A DNA stretch of 20,593 nucleotides from Candidatus Cloacimonadota bacterium (GCA_023392795.1 JAEWNJ010000066.1:1-20593), one strand, 5' to 3'. Counted from the first letter of the stretch, positions 1-7,254 are shown. The notes: a model not told the origin generated them from the letters alone. A program made the numbers and translations.

Positions 1-95
1 AGCTTTTTGACCTCTTTGAAGCTCTTATATGTGCCGCTAGGCAAGACTCTACACATAATCTGACATTATCCAGGACTCTATGATCACAATCAAGG

Positions 96-587
96 CTATT
101 CAAAACTGAGTTGTTTCGACAGAGTCGGAATGGTGATTGTCAAATCTGGTATTCCCGTGGGATTGGCTGTTCCGTTATATACTGCTATAACACAAGCCGG
201 GTCTACGGGCAGGGTGATTACCATATCGTCAATCCCATCTCCATTGATGTCACCCCCATTAAATGGTCCTGCCGGATATAATTCCCAATTTTCAGTTCCC
301 TCCATCACGAAATCAGGAATATTATCCATATTGGGCCCTCCCCAATAGAAGTATATCTTCCCCCAACACTGATTGCTGTTGTACACACCTGTGGGGTTCC
401 AATAAGGTGAGTGAACAATCACATCATCATAGCCATCGCCATTGTAATCCATGGATACTACTCGTTCTCCAAACCTAGAGCCATCAAACTCTCCGTACAA
501 GGTAGTCATCGTCTCTAAGTTTTCAATAGCATCTAAATGCGATAAAAAACACAAGATCACTAATGCCATAATAGAGAAATATTTCAT
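96..587 (-). CDS. Short secreted FG-GAP/VCBS-repeat protein, probably truncated
   Basis: 163 residues. The first ~20 residues form a signal peptide (basic MK start, hydrophobic core, ending near SHLDA). Two FG-GAP/VCBS-type calcium-binding loops are visible: DYNGDGYDD at residues 47-55, preceded by RFGERVVSM, and DINGDGIDD at residues 113-121. Such repeats normally come in sets of about seven that form an integrin-alpha-type beta-propeller on secreted proteins, often with a C-terminal anchoring or sorting domain. Here only about two repeats precede a TAG stop, so the product is too short for a closed propeller. The start is well supported: GGAGG lies four bases upstream of the ATG. The 95 bases past the stop show no continuation of the repeat pattern in any frame, so this is either a truncated gene or a remnant. 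Confident about the domain type, unsure whether it is functional. Confidence 0.7.
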   Translation of the reverse strand: MKYFSIMALVILCFLSHLDAIENLETMTTLYGEFDGSRFGERVVSMDYNGDGYDDVIVHSPYWNPTGVYNSNQCWGKIYFYWGGPNMDNIPDFVMEGTENWELYPAGPFNGGDINGDGIDDMVITLPVDPACVIAVYNGTANPTGIPDLTITIPTLSKQLSFE

Positions 588-850
588 CGTACCTCCATTT
601 TTTATTCCAAAAATACTTCTACTTTACTCATATATTCAAGCAATATGACTAATTGATCTAAACCAGTAACTGTTCAACATGGCAGAATCGACCCATTTTT
701 CAATAAAATAACCCAATGCCAAGAAAAAGTAAATTAGAAAATCAAATTCCAAATTCTATCGCATCGTTATGCATCTGTATTTGTGTTAATACAGGGTCAT
801 GGCTTCCTTGCTCCAGAGAGTATATCCAATACTACTCACAAGGAGATACG

Positions 851-1075
851 ATGGAAGCCAAGCTACTGGAACGCATCAAAGAACAATTAGTTAGGCATGA
901 AGGTCTGCGTTTGAAGCCATACCGCTGTACGGCAGGCAAGCTGACCATCGGTTATGGCCGCAATCTCGATTTAGTTAGCACGCAGAAGAGCAGATCGAAC
1001 GGATTTTCGCAGATCATAATAGTACTTGATTCAAATCAGATCCCTGTCTTGTTGCGTTACTTCTATCCTACTTGA
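851..1075 (+). pseudogene. Broken phage-type lysozyme (GH24) N-terminal fragment
   Basis: Reading from the ATG at 851, which follows an AAGGAG ribosome site, the first ~40 residues match the start of T4-type lysozymes/endolysins: a helix, then EGLRLKPYRCTAGKLTIGYG and RNLD. This segment holds the catalytic Glu (in HEG) and the TxGYGRN motif. After residue ~42 the frame becomes unrelated sequence and stops at 1075. A lysozyme-like continuation (HAEEQIERIFADH) appears in the +1 frame at 979-1029, directly after an in-frame TAG, so a small indel has broken the gene, and the rest of the ~150-residue family length is missing. No phage structural genes are near, so this is a decayed stray copy. An intact longer ORF begins at 716, but its extra N-terminus has no lysozyme character and no ribosome site. 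Confidence 0.7.
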
Positions 1076-1203
1076 TGAGCTATCCGAGGGATGAGGAATT
1101 GGCAGTGATTCTCAATTTGAAGACCCTGGGCGAGGGAATAGTCAAAACCGTAGGCTTAGACCAGTCTGCCACCGAACTGCTCACAGGGCGACACTATTCA
1201 TAG
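1075..1203 (+). other. 42-codon ORF, unrecognised; its end is a dispersed repeat
   Basis: An ATG that overlaps the stop of the broken lysozyme frame (TGATG) opens a 42-codon ORF with ordinary-looking composition, including RDEELAVILNLKTLGEG. No ribosome site is visible. I do not recognise a family. Its last codons (TGRHYS and the TAG stop) are written by the GGGCGACAC repeat described separately, which suggests a gene fragment into whose end a repeat has been inserted. It may be the tail of another decayed gene and not an expressed peptide. Confidence 0.3.
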
Positions 1204-1280
1204 CGAGGGTGCTTAAGCGTTGCGGAGCCCCTCGTTAGGTGTAACAAATGCACGAAAAGCCCCGCCAGGGGCGACACAAT
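1184..1280. repeat. Two GGGCGACAC-type repeat units around an imperfect hairpin
   Basis: CAGGGCGACAC at 1184-1194 and CAGGGGCGACAC at 1266-1277 recur about 82 nt apart. The second copy is headed by a small hairpin, GCCCC-GCCA-GGGGC (1259-1272). Between them lies an imperfect hairpin, GCGAGGGTGCT (1203-1213) against AGCCCCTCGT (1227-1236). A related unit, AGAAGCCCGGAGGGCGACAC, lies at 19244-19263. The pattern resembles a dispersed intergenic hairpin repeat family rather than a coding element. Confidence 0.6.
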
Positions 1281-1618
1281 CATTACTCGTGCCCATTGCC
1301 ACCCCAAACTCATCTTGAACTCCTCTTGAACCCCTCCTGAATCCAGTTCAGGAGGCATTCAAGTGAATATCAGGTTGGACTCAAGCTACAAGAGGGCAAG
1401 GAATCTTTATGCTAATGTGAGCTGTTTAGAACACCGAAATAATATGACGCCAATCTCTTGTCCGGTCCTTAGGTATCTTGACCGGATGAATGCAAGTTTT
1501 CAATATCACATCCCCGATCATTCAATCTGTGGATGTCGATGGGTTTGTATCCGATTTAGGTGGTTGATTAAAGACTCAAACGGGTCATACTATATGGAGC
1601 GGATGCATGGGCGAACGT
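1204..1618. other. Gene-free stretch
   Basis: No convincing gene. ORFs that cross this stretch have no ribosome site, no domain signature and cysteine/tryptophan-rich random composition. It holds the second half of the GGGCGACAC repeat, three tandem 11-mers with a large hairpin (1314-1363), and otherwise nothing I can identify. No T-tract terminator for the minus-strand operon that ends at 1619 is visible. Confidence 0.6.
1314..1363. repeat. Tandem 11-mers running into a 17-bp-arm hairpin
   Basis: Three adjacent 11-base units, CTTGAACTCCT (1314), CTTGAACCCCT (1325) and CCTGAATCCAG (1336), are followed by an inverted copy. Arm 1325-1341 pairs with arm 1347-1363 at 15 of 17 positions, with a 5-nt TCCAG loop. 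The inner 9 bp, CCTCCTGAA/TTCAGGAGG, are perfect. No T-run follows on either strand, so it is not a standard terminator. Confidence 0.65.
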
Positions 1619-2368
1619 TCAGATAGTCTCTATCAGGTCGGAGTGGATAACGCAATTTATCACCCACGAAGCGGCCATCATGCCCATGATGGCTGGCATG
1701 TAGCTGATGGAGCCGATAGTTTGGCGTTGTCTGCCTCTTTCGATGATCAATTCCGCGTCGCTTTGAACCTCTGGATCGGGGATCAGGGGAGCTTCAGCTG
1801 AATAGACACAGGGGAAATTGCCCTCTACTCCTCTGCGGCGCAGGAACTTTCGTACTCTGCGCGCGAGGGGGCAGCGATGGCTTTGTCTTAGTGGAGCGAT
1901 GTGGATCTGTGAAGGATCCATCCGGTTCCCTGCTCCCATTACTGAGATCAGTTTGCGTTCGTCTTTCACCAGATATTCCAATAACCCGATCTTGGGACCC
2001 AGGCTATCGATGGCGTCGATGATATAATCCGCACCATTCAGCAGGTCCGCCCGGTTTTCCTGATCGATGAAGTTTTGATGGCAAGTGATGCGGGCTGTGG
2101 GATTGATTTCCAGAATCCGTTGGCGCATTAGCTCGGTCTTGGGTTTGCCGATAGTCTGGCTGGTGGCGAGCAATTGACGATTGATATTGGTAGGGCCCAC
2201 AGTGTCAAAATCGATGATGATGAAATGCCCGATACCGGCACGGCAGAGGGCTTCTGCGGCATAAGAACCCACTCCCCCCAAGCCCACAACTGCCACGGAG
2301 CACTGCCCAAGCCTGCGCAGGCCTTCCGCGCCGATCAGCAGTTCCGTACGGGAAAAATCGCTAAGCAT
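1619..2368 (-). CDS. tcdA: tRNA threonylcarbamoyladenosine dehydratase (TcdA/CsdL, ThiF/E1-like)
   Basis: 249 residues, the usual length. The enzyme uses ATP to cyclise N6-threonylcarbamoyladenosine (t6A37) in ANN-decoding tRNAs to the cyclic ct6A form. The nucleotide-binding Rossmann motif is GLGGVG at residues 29-34, followed by DFDTVGPTNINRQ (53-65), the KPKTE segment (75-79), DAIDS (118-122) and the TcdA-typical MGAGNRMDPSQI (144-155). Later come RCPLARRVRK (165-174), YSAEAP (189-194) and the C-terminal GSISYMPAIMGMMAA (219-233). The start overlaps the stop of the upstream tatD-type gene (TGATG), so the two are translationally coupled. It is the last gene of the minus-strand operon; a tRNA-modifying enzyme there is a passenger of the envelope genes rather than part of their pathway. 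Close ThiF/MoeB relatives are less likely because of the MGAGN...PSQI and LARRVRK signatures. Confidence 0.93.
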   Translation of the reverse strand: MLSDFSRTELLIGAEGLRRLGQCSVAVVGLGGVGSYAAEALCRAGIGHFIIIDFDTVGPTNINRQLLATSQTIGKPKTELMRQRILEINPTARITCHQNFIDQENRADLLNGADYIIDAIDSLGPKIGLLEYLVKDERKLISVMGAGNRMDPSQIHIAPLRQSHRCPLARRVRKFLRRRGVEGNFPCVYSAEAPLIPDPEVQSDAELIIERGRQRQTIGSISYMPAIMGMMAASWVINCVIHSDLIETI

Positions 2369-3105
2369 CAGATGTCGCGTCCCGTCAGCAATTGGTAATT
2401 TGTAGCCTGGATTCTTTGCAGTACAGATTCGCTTACCCCAAAGAGTCTGCTGATTTCTTCCACGAGAGCTTCCAAACGTAGGAGAGGATTGGCCTCACCT
2501 TCCGACAAGTAGTACTGCGTGATGTCGGTTTCCAGGAGAAAGCGGCGGCTTTTCAGCATCTCTAGCAGGAGCTCGCGTTTATCTTCTTTTAGGATGCGCG
2601 AACTGATAGTGAAGTAGCTATCCAGCTTCATAAATTGGCGAAAGGCCTCTATGGATCCGGCATAGCCGTGAAAGAGATATCTGAGGGGGTAGGCTTTGAG
2701 GATGTCATAAGCCTCCTGTTGATACCCCACAATGTGCAGTACCACGGGCAAACGGTGATCCATCGCCAGATCAAGCTGTTTGACGAAATTCGTTTTCATG
2801 ACGGCATACTCTGGATTGCCCTTATCCAGCCCGATCTCTCCGATTGCCCAGATCTTTGCCTCCTGGCACAGGCGTGCGATATCGCCATATTCCAGATCGC
2901 AAGGATCAAAAAAGGGGTGGATGCCGGCGCTATAGAGGATAGTGGGATCATCGGCGTTGCTTTCATACCAGGCGAGATCTTCCTTGCGCAAAGCTGAAGA
3001 GAGGAAGCGCGTGATATCGTGATCCGCGGCTTCTTTGACGAGATCCGGGATAGTCATGACATGGCTGAGGTCAGCCAGGTGACAATGAGCATCGCAATAC
3101 TTCAT
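2368..3105 (-). CDS. tatD: TatD-family metal-dependent hydrolase
   Basis: 245 residues from the ATG at 3105. I prefer this start because the family's metal motif begins right after it (MKYCDAHCHL), because ATG overlaps the upstream stop as ATGA, and because GGAG lies 8 nt upstream; a longer reading frame to 3174 adds unrelated residues. All expected metal ligands of this TIM-barrel amidohydrolase family are present: H7 and H9 (DAHCH), E90 (IGEIGLD), H124 (VVLHIVG), H146 (LFHGYAG) and D194 (LLETD), plus the GIHP motif at 61-64. Family members act as 3'-5' DNA exonucleases or D-aminoacyl-tRNA/peptide-type hydrolases, so the exact substrate cannot be read from sequence. It is coupled to tcdA downstream and to the CDP-glycerol-type transferase upstream. 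Confidence 0.88.
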   Translation of the reverse strand: MKYCDAHCHLADLSHVMTIPDLVKEAADHDITRFLSSALRKEDLAWYESNADDPTILYSAGIHPFFDPCDLEYGDIARLCQEAKIWAIGEIGLDKGNPEYAVMKTNFVKQLDLAMDHRLPVVLHIVGYQQEAYDILKAYPLRYLFHGYAGSIEAFRQFMKLDSYFTISSRILKEDKRELLLEMLKSRRFLLETDITQYYLSEGEANPLLRLEALVEEISRLFGVSESVLQRIQATNYQLLTGRDI

Positions 3106-4118
3106 AAGCTTAACTCCGGTAATAGCTTGAGTATGTGTTCGGCGCTGCGCTTTCCAGCGTTTCCATCCAGACAATCAAAGAATAGGGCATTGGCCTCACT
3201 TCGGGCAGTTTGAAACTCGGCAGGGGCTTGTAAAGCGCGCTCGATGGCAGCGGGAAGCTCCGCGAAGGTCTCAATGCGGATACTACATTTGTCCAGAACT
3301 TGTGCAATCTCCGGAACACTGCGCGGGGAGGGCGGCAGGATGAAGGAAATCATGGGCTTGTCCAGCGCGCAGATTTCCCCGATCACGGAGGAACTATCCA
3401 CAATGCAAACATCGGCTATCGCTATATAGGGCAGGGGATTATCGCGGACATAAGTGACATCTGGCAGCGCTGCAATCTGGGCTTTGATGGCTTTATCCAT
3501 CCAGGGGTGCAGCGATACGAACACATCATAAAGGGCGGTCAAATCACCCAGTCTGTTTAGCCATTGCTGGATGGCGCTCATCCCGCTGGCATGGTAGGTG
3601 GCGGTGAAGAGCAGTTTCTTTTTGCCTTTGGGATGGGGCGAAGGAGATGATGGCGGCAGATAGGGATCCAATTTGGGATATCCGCCTACTTTCCCGATCC
3701 TGATCCCGATCTTCTCGGCATTGGCCAGATCTTGCGGGCTGGTAAAGAGATAGAGGCTAAAGGGATGGTAGTTCTCGGCTTTGGGCATCCTTTTGAAATG
3801 GTAGGCACCATGCGTCATACCGACCTTGATCACCTTGCGGGACGGGAACTTGTGTGTGGCAACCCGGCACATGATAACTGCTTTGGGAAAAACGGGGAGC
3901 GGACGCACCTGGTAGCCCATGTCGCGCAGCTCCTTGCGGGTATTGGCTTTATCGGATACCAGAGGGATTTGAGCCAGGAATTTCTGTACCGGCAGCCAGT
4001 TTTGCAGATCTATCGCGCTGTGCACGTAAAACACCGTTTCACGGCGGGGCGAGATGAAATTCAGGATCCTCCAATACAGAGAATAAAATGGTTTGATAAG
4101 GTAGTAACTGGCGACCAT
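3102..4118 (-). CDS. CDP-glycerol:glycerophosphotransferase-like (TagB/TagF family) protein
   Basis: 338 residues. The family moves glycerol phosphate (or ribitol phosphate) from a CDP-activated donor to a glycan or teichoic acid at the inner membrane face. Visible family marks are THGAYHF at residues 102-108 (the HG donor-site motif), FTATYHASGM (171-180), VSLHPWMD (201-208, typically SLHP/RPHP), the serine-rich DSSSVIGEICALDKPMI (241-257) and the C-terminal DGNAGKRSAEHI (318-329). The first ~25 residues are hydrophobic/aromatic and could associate with the membrane. The predicted fold is GT-B. It starts 3 nt after the ATP-grasp gene and overlaps the TatD gene by ATGA. In a Gram-negative LPS cluster the likely job is phosphoglycerol or a related phospho-polyol decoration of a core or O-chain sugar; that is inference. 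Donor specificity is unknown. Confidence 0.78.
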   Translation of the reverse strand: MVASYYLIKPFYSLYWRILNFISPRRETVFYVHSAIDLQNWLPVQKFLAQIPLVSDKANTRKELRDMGYQVRPLPVFPKAVIMCRVATHKFPSRKVIKVGMTHGAYHFKRMPKAENYHPFSLYLFTSPQDLANAEKIGIRIGKVGGYPKLDPYLPPSSPSPHPKGKKKLLFTATYHASGMSAIQQWLNRLGDLTALYDVFVSLHPWMDKAIKAQIAALPDVTYVRDNPLPYIAIADVCIVDSSSVIGEICALDKPMISFILPPSPRSVPEIAQVLDKCSIRIETFAELPAAIERALQAPAEFQTARSEANALFFDCLDGNAGKRSAEHILKLLPELSL

Positions 4119-4121
4119 GAC

Positions 4122-5156
4122 CTAGATAAAGCGATGCAGCGCTTCTGCCATGTAGCGCTCGAAGACCGGTTTTGCTTCCACGTATTGCCAGTTGCCGGCA
4201 TCACGGATGTAATAACCGCTGCCCCTGACAATGGCGTTGATCCCAAAGTGAGATGCCTGATATTCAAAGAGATAGAGATGTCCCGCGGCGTCCTCGCCCA
4301 GATCGATGGAGAGAAAGGGAGTACCAAAGGCAGCGTACAATGCCTCAGCTTTATCCAGCATGGGCTGGGGATTATCCAGCTGGAAATCAAAGAGCTTGGC
4401 CCCGCTGGCCCGGAAATCTCCCTCCTTTGTGTGACGTTTACTGATGAAATACCTTTGACCCAATACGATCACCCGGTAGTCATAGGTCAAACCCGGGATG
4501 AAATCCTGTAACACAAAGGGTACTTCGGGGCTCATGTAGTCCTGATACCAGCGAGCATCCGCCTTCAGATCATAATCTGGGTAACCGGGGAAATGCTTGT
4601 TTTTGCGCAGGTGCTTCCGCCTCCAGAAATCGATCCTCTGCCCCAGACTGGTCTTGGGCTCATGCTTCTTCAGTTCCCTGAGGATATCCTCTCGGCTGTT
4701 TACCAGAGCCACTCCCGTACTGTTTGATCCGGTGAGGGTTTTGAACACCAGGGGGAACTTCAGTTCATAATGCTGCAGCTCGCGTTTGGAGCTAAAGTAC
4801 TGGCAATCCAGGCTATGTATGCCCAGTTGATCCTTCAGCAGCTCCTGCCAGCCTTTGTTTTCGTGGCAACAAAATAGCTGGAAGGAGGGGATCAGAGTGT
4901 TTCCCGCAGCTTGTAGATACATCAGGCAATCGCGGATGTAATGGCGCAGGTTTTCCCGATGGCTAAAGCTATAGAAGATAATGCTATTGCGGGGGGCAAT
5001 CAGTTTGTTTACCACTTCATGAAATTCATGTTGCAGTACACGATACCCCAGTTTCTCCAGTTCGGAGACAAAGAGCGCTGTATTCAGCGAGACCCAGGGT
5101 TTACGGCTCTGGCCGATGAAGGCATCGTAACCGGTAATAATGTAGATATCTTTCAT
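4122..5156 (-). CDS. ATP-grasp family enzyme in a glycan cluster, substrate unknown
   Basis: 344 residues from the ATG at 5156. This start is chosen because it overlaps the upstream stop as ATGA, has GGGAG nearby and opens a beta strand (MKDIYIITGYDAF); a longer frame to 5273 adds low-complexity residues that are only the shadow of the upstream gene. The ATP-grasp fold is read from a nucleotide-clamping stretch FPLVFKTLTGSNSTGVALV (134-152), VLQDFIPGLTYDYRVIVLG (215-233), ISKRHTKEGDFRASG (238-252) and the metal-site strand FLSIDLG...LYLFEYQ (281-300). Family members ligate a carboxylate to an amine or thiol through an acyl phosphate. In the usual metal motif (E-x-N) the last residue is Asn; here it is E298-Y-Q300. 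The N-terminal ~100 residues (YSFSHRENL, 62-70) look like a non-grasp substrate domain. Its position between a heptosyltransferase and a TagB-like enzyme suggests a glycan modification, for example amide attachment. Unproven. Confidence 0.68.
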   Translation of the reverse strand: MKDIYIITGYDAFIGQSRKPWVSLNTALFVSELEKLGYRVLQHEFHEVVNKLIAPRNSIIFYSFSHRENLRHYIRDCLMYLQAAGNTLIPSFQLFCCHENKGWQELLKDQLGIHSLDCQYFSSKRELQHYELKFPLVFKTLTGSNSTGVALVNSREDILRELKKHEPKTSLGQRIDFWRRKHLRKNKHFPGYPDYDLKADARWYQDYMSPEVPFVLQDFIPGLTYDYRVIVLGQRYFISKRHTKEGDFRASGAKLFDFQLDNPQPMLDKAEALYAAFGTPFLSIDLGEDAAGHLYLFEYQASHFGINAIVRGSGYYIRDAGNWQYVEAKPVFERYMAEALHRFI

Positions 5157-6163
5157 GCTTCTCCCAGGTGGTCTAAGATGCTGTGCAGCACCGATTCCGG
5201 CTGGATCAGGCGCATGCAGTTGTGATGCTTGTAAGGGCACTTCTGGGGGCCATGGCTGCTGCAAGGACGGCAATCCAATTCTATTTCAAACACCCGGTCT
5301 CCCTCGCGATAGGGGTAATAGCCGATGCGCTGAACTGTGGGGCCAAAAAAGGCAAAGACCTTCACCTGCATGGCGTTGGCGAGGTGTAATGCGCCACTAT
5401 CGTTGCAGATCATGGCAGCGCAGCGGGAAATGGCCACGGCGCTCTCCAGCAGATTGGTTCTACCCGCCAGATTTAACAGCTGCTGGGAGCCCAAATGATC
5501 TTCGATGGCATCGCACTTGGCCTTATCCTCTTTCCCGCCGATCAATAGTATTGCATAGTCCCTCCGAATTAGCCCTTTGGCCAGCTCGATATAGTACTGA
5601 AGCGGCCAGCATTTGGTAGCCCAAACCGATCCCGGAGCTATCGCCAGTAGTCGCTTCCCCTCAAAAGGCTGCAACATTTCTGCTACTGCTGCTTTGTCCT
5701 TATCTGAAGGGAATAGCTCGCTCTGCATGTCGAAGTCTTTGGGCGAAAGCAGCTTGAGTAAACTGAGGTTCTTCGCTATCTTGTGGATTCCTTTGGGATG
5801 AGGTGTCTTCAGTGTGAGCAAATAAGGCAATGTGCCGCGGTCAAAGCCCACCCGGATCGGGATGCCTGCCAGATACAGCAACAGATGAGTGCGTCCCGAA
5901 CTATGCGGTGAAATCGTCATATCATATTGCCTTGCTCTTAGATCTCGGATCATAGTGAGCATTGCTCTTAGAGGGGATTGTCGCTTGGGATAGCTGAGTA
6001 CATCATTCAGATGCGGGTTGTTGTGCAAGAGCATAGCCGCTGCGGGAACAACGAGGGCGTCTATTGCAGCTTCGGGATACAGCTCCTTCACCGCGCGGAT
6101 CAAGGGAGTGATCAGGATCACATCTCCGATGAAGGCGGTCTGGACGATCAGAATGTGCTTCAT
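5153..6163 (-). CDS. waaF: ADP-heptose:LPS heptosyltransferase (GT9, WaaF-like)
   Basis: 336 residues, typical length. GT9 enzymes transfer L-glycero-D-manno-heptose from ADP-heptose to the inner core of LPS at the cytoplasmic membrane. The N-terminal motif FIGDVILITPLIRAVKE (11-27) contains the conserved GD at 13-14. The C-terminal donor domain shows IAPGSVWATKCWP (175-187) with the conserved Lys at 184, LIGGKED (207-213), LNLAGRTNL (230-238) and the family's NDSGALHLA (254-262) followed by FGPT (273-276). A cysteine/histidine-rich tail (CRPCSSHGPQKCPYKHHNC, 298-316) is the end seen in the heptosyltransferase II subgroup. Junctions with both neighbours are ATGA overlaps. The gene indicates that this organism makes a heptose-containing core. 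Some GT9 members transfer other sugars, so the assignment to WaaF in particular is less certain than that to GT9. Confidence 0.88.
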   Translation of the reverse strand: MKHILIVQTAFIGDVILITPLIRAVKELYPEAAIDALVVPAAAMLLHNNPHLNDVLSYPKRQSPLRAMLTMIRDLRARQYDMTISPHSSGRTHLLLYLAGIPIRVGFDRGTLPYLLTLKTPHPKGIHKIAKNLSLLKLLSPKDFDMQSELFPSDKDKAAVAEMLQPFEGKRLLAIAPGSVWATKCWPLQYYIELAKGLIRRDYAILLIGGKEDKAKCDAIEDHLGSQQLLNLAGRTNLLESAVAISRCAAMICNDSGALHLANAMQVKVFAFFGPTVQRIGYYPYREGDRVFEIELDCRPCSSHGPQKCPYKHHNCMRLIQPESVLHSILDHLGEA

Positions 6164-7254
6164 ATCAGCTTCTTGTATAACTCCAGATTTTTCCGGGTCA
6201 TCTGCTCCTTGCTAAAGTGCTGAACGCGGCTCAGTGCGCCCTCACCCAGCCTTTTCCTCAAATCAGGATCATCTGCCAGCAGCAGCATTGCCTTCGCCAA
6301 AGCCTCCGGATTGCGCTTCTCCACCAGGAGCCCGGAGATTCCATCTTCGATCATCTCCGGAATGCCTCCGGCACGAGTGCCAATTACAGGCAATCCAACG
6401 CTCATGGCATCCAGCACCGAGGTTCCCAAACCTTCTTTCTTTGATGCCAAAACAAAGATATCCAATGCTTTCAAGAAAGAACCTACCTGCTTTTGCATAC
6501 CCGTGAAGCAGAGCTTGTCCGCGATACCGAGCTCCCGTGCCAATTCCTGCATGGCGGTCAATCTTACTCCGGAACCCACTGCGATAAAGTGCAGCTTAGG
6601 ATTACTGTTCAGGGCAATGGCTGCGGCATGAACGAAATTGGGATGGTCCTTATGATACACGAAAGCGGCAATGGTGCCGATCAATACGCTGTCGGAGGGA
6701 ATCTTCCAATGCTCTCTGAAGTCAGGAGCTACTGTGTCATCCCGGAAGCGCTGGATATCCACTCCGCTGTGGATCAGATGTATCTTTTGTGGTGCCAAAC
6801 CATCGTTCAGCAATACATTACGGATGTTTTCTGAGATCGCTACCACGGCGTTTGTGGCTTTGCCCATGTATTTGAAGCGTGACAGGATATTGTCGGAAAC
6901 GGCAAAATCCACTCGGCGCGCAGCTACCAGCTTCAGTTTGGGAGCAAACAGCCTGGCCAGGATGCCCCAGCCCAGAGCGTGAGAACTATGCAGATGCAGA
7001 ATGTTGTAGGCGTTCCTGCGGGCATAAGCTGCCAAACGATACGCGGCGATCAGATCCCCTTCTCCCAAAAATGGTATGGCTTTCACGGGTAAACCATCCC
7101 GCTTCAACCGGCTTTCCATTTCCGAAGACTTACGGCAGACAAAACCGCTGGTAACCCCAAGATTACATAGGCCTTGATGCAGATAGTATGCCTGTTGTTG
7201 ACCTCCGCGCCAACCGTGTTCCGTATCTACGTGCAATACTCTGATTTCATTCAT
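6160..7254 (-). CDS. Family-4 glycosyltransferase (group 1, GT-B fold)
   Basis: 364 residues. The N-terminal acceptor domain starts with VLHVDTEHGWRGGQQQ (6-21), the glycine-rich acceptor loop of GT4 enzymes, and carries ILHLHSSHALGWG (85-97). The C-terminal GT4 domain has HSGVDIQRF (162-170), IGTIAAFVYHKDH (192-204), FIAVGSG (223-229), LCFTGMQKQV (248-257) and the donor-site segment FVLASKKEGLGTSVLDAMSVGLPV (267-290). The usual E-x7-E pair is E274 and D282 here, a conservative swap. This is a retaining transferase for a nucleotide sugar onto a lipid-linked or core glycan at the membrane; the sugar cannot be named. It overlaps both neighbours by ATGA, so expression is tied to the heptosyltransferase and the WaaE-like enzyme. 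Confidence 0.88.
   Translation of the reverse strand: MNEIRVLHVDTEHGWRGGQQQAYYLHQGLCNLGVTSGFVCRKSSEMESRLKRDGLPVKAIPFLGEGDLIAAYRLAAYARRNAYNILHLHSSHALGWGILARLFAPKLKLVAARRVDFAVSDNILSRFKYMGKATNAVVAISENIRNVLLNDGLAPQKIHLIHSGVDIQRFRDDTVAPDFREHWKIPSDSVLIGTIAAFVYHKDHPNFVHAAAIALNSNPKLHFIAVGSGVRLTAMQELARELGIADKLCFTGMQKQVGSFLKALDIFVLASKKEGLGTSVLDAMSVGLPVIGTRAGGIPEMIEDGISGLLVEKRNPEALAKAMLLLADDPDLRKRLGEGALSRVQHFSKEQMTRKNLELYKKLI

Noticed and set aside
851..1203. Prophage or insertion sequence
   Set aside because: A single lysozyme fragment without integrase, structural genes, transposase or terminal repeats does not support a mobile element call.
1363..1626. 87-codon open frame between the repeats and tcdA
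   Set aside because: No ribosome site, composition looks random, and it runs into the end of tcdA on the other strand.
3732..4511. 259-codon open frame on the plus strand
   Set aside because: It is antisense to the TagB-like and ATP-grasp genes, whose motifs are clear; no ribosome site or domain supports the plus-strand frame.
4122..5273. Longer version of the ATP-grasp protein starting at 5273
   Set aside because: The extra 39 residues are the shadow of the heptosyltransferase reading frame; the ATGA overlap and ribosome site favour 5156.
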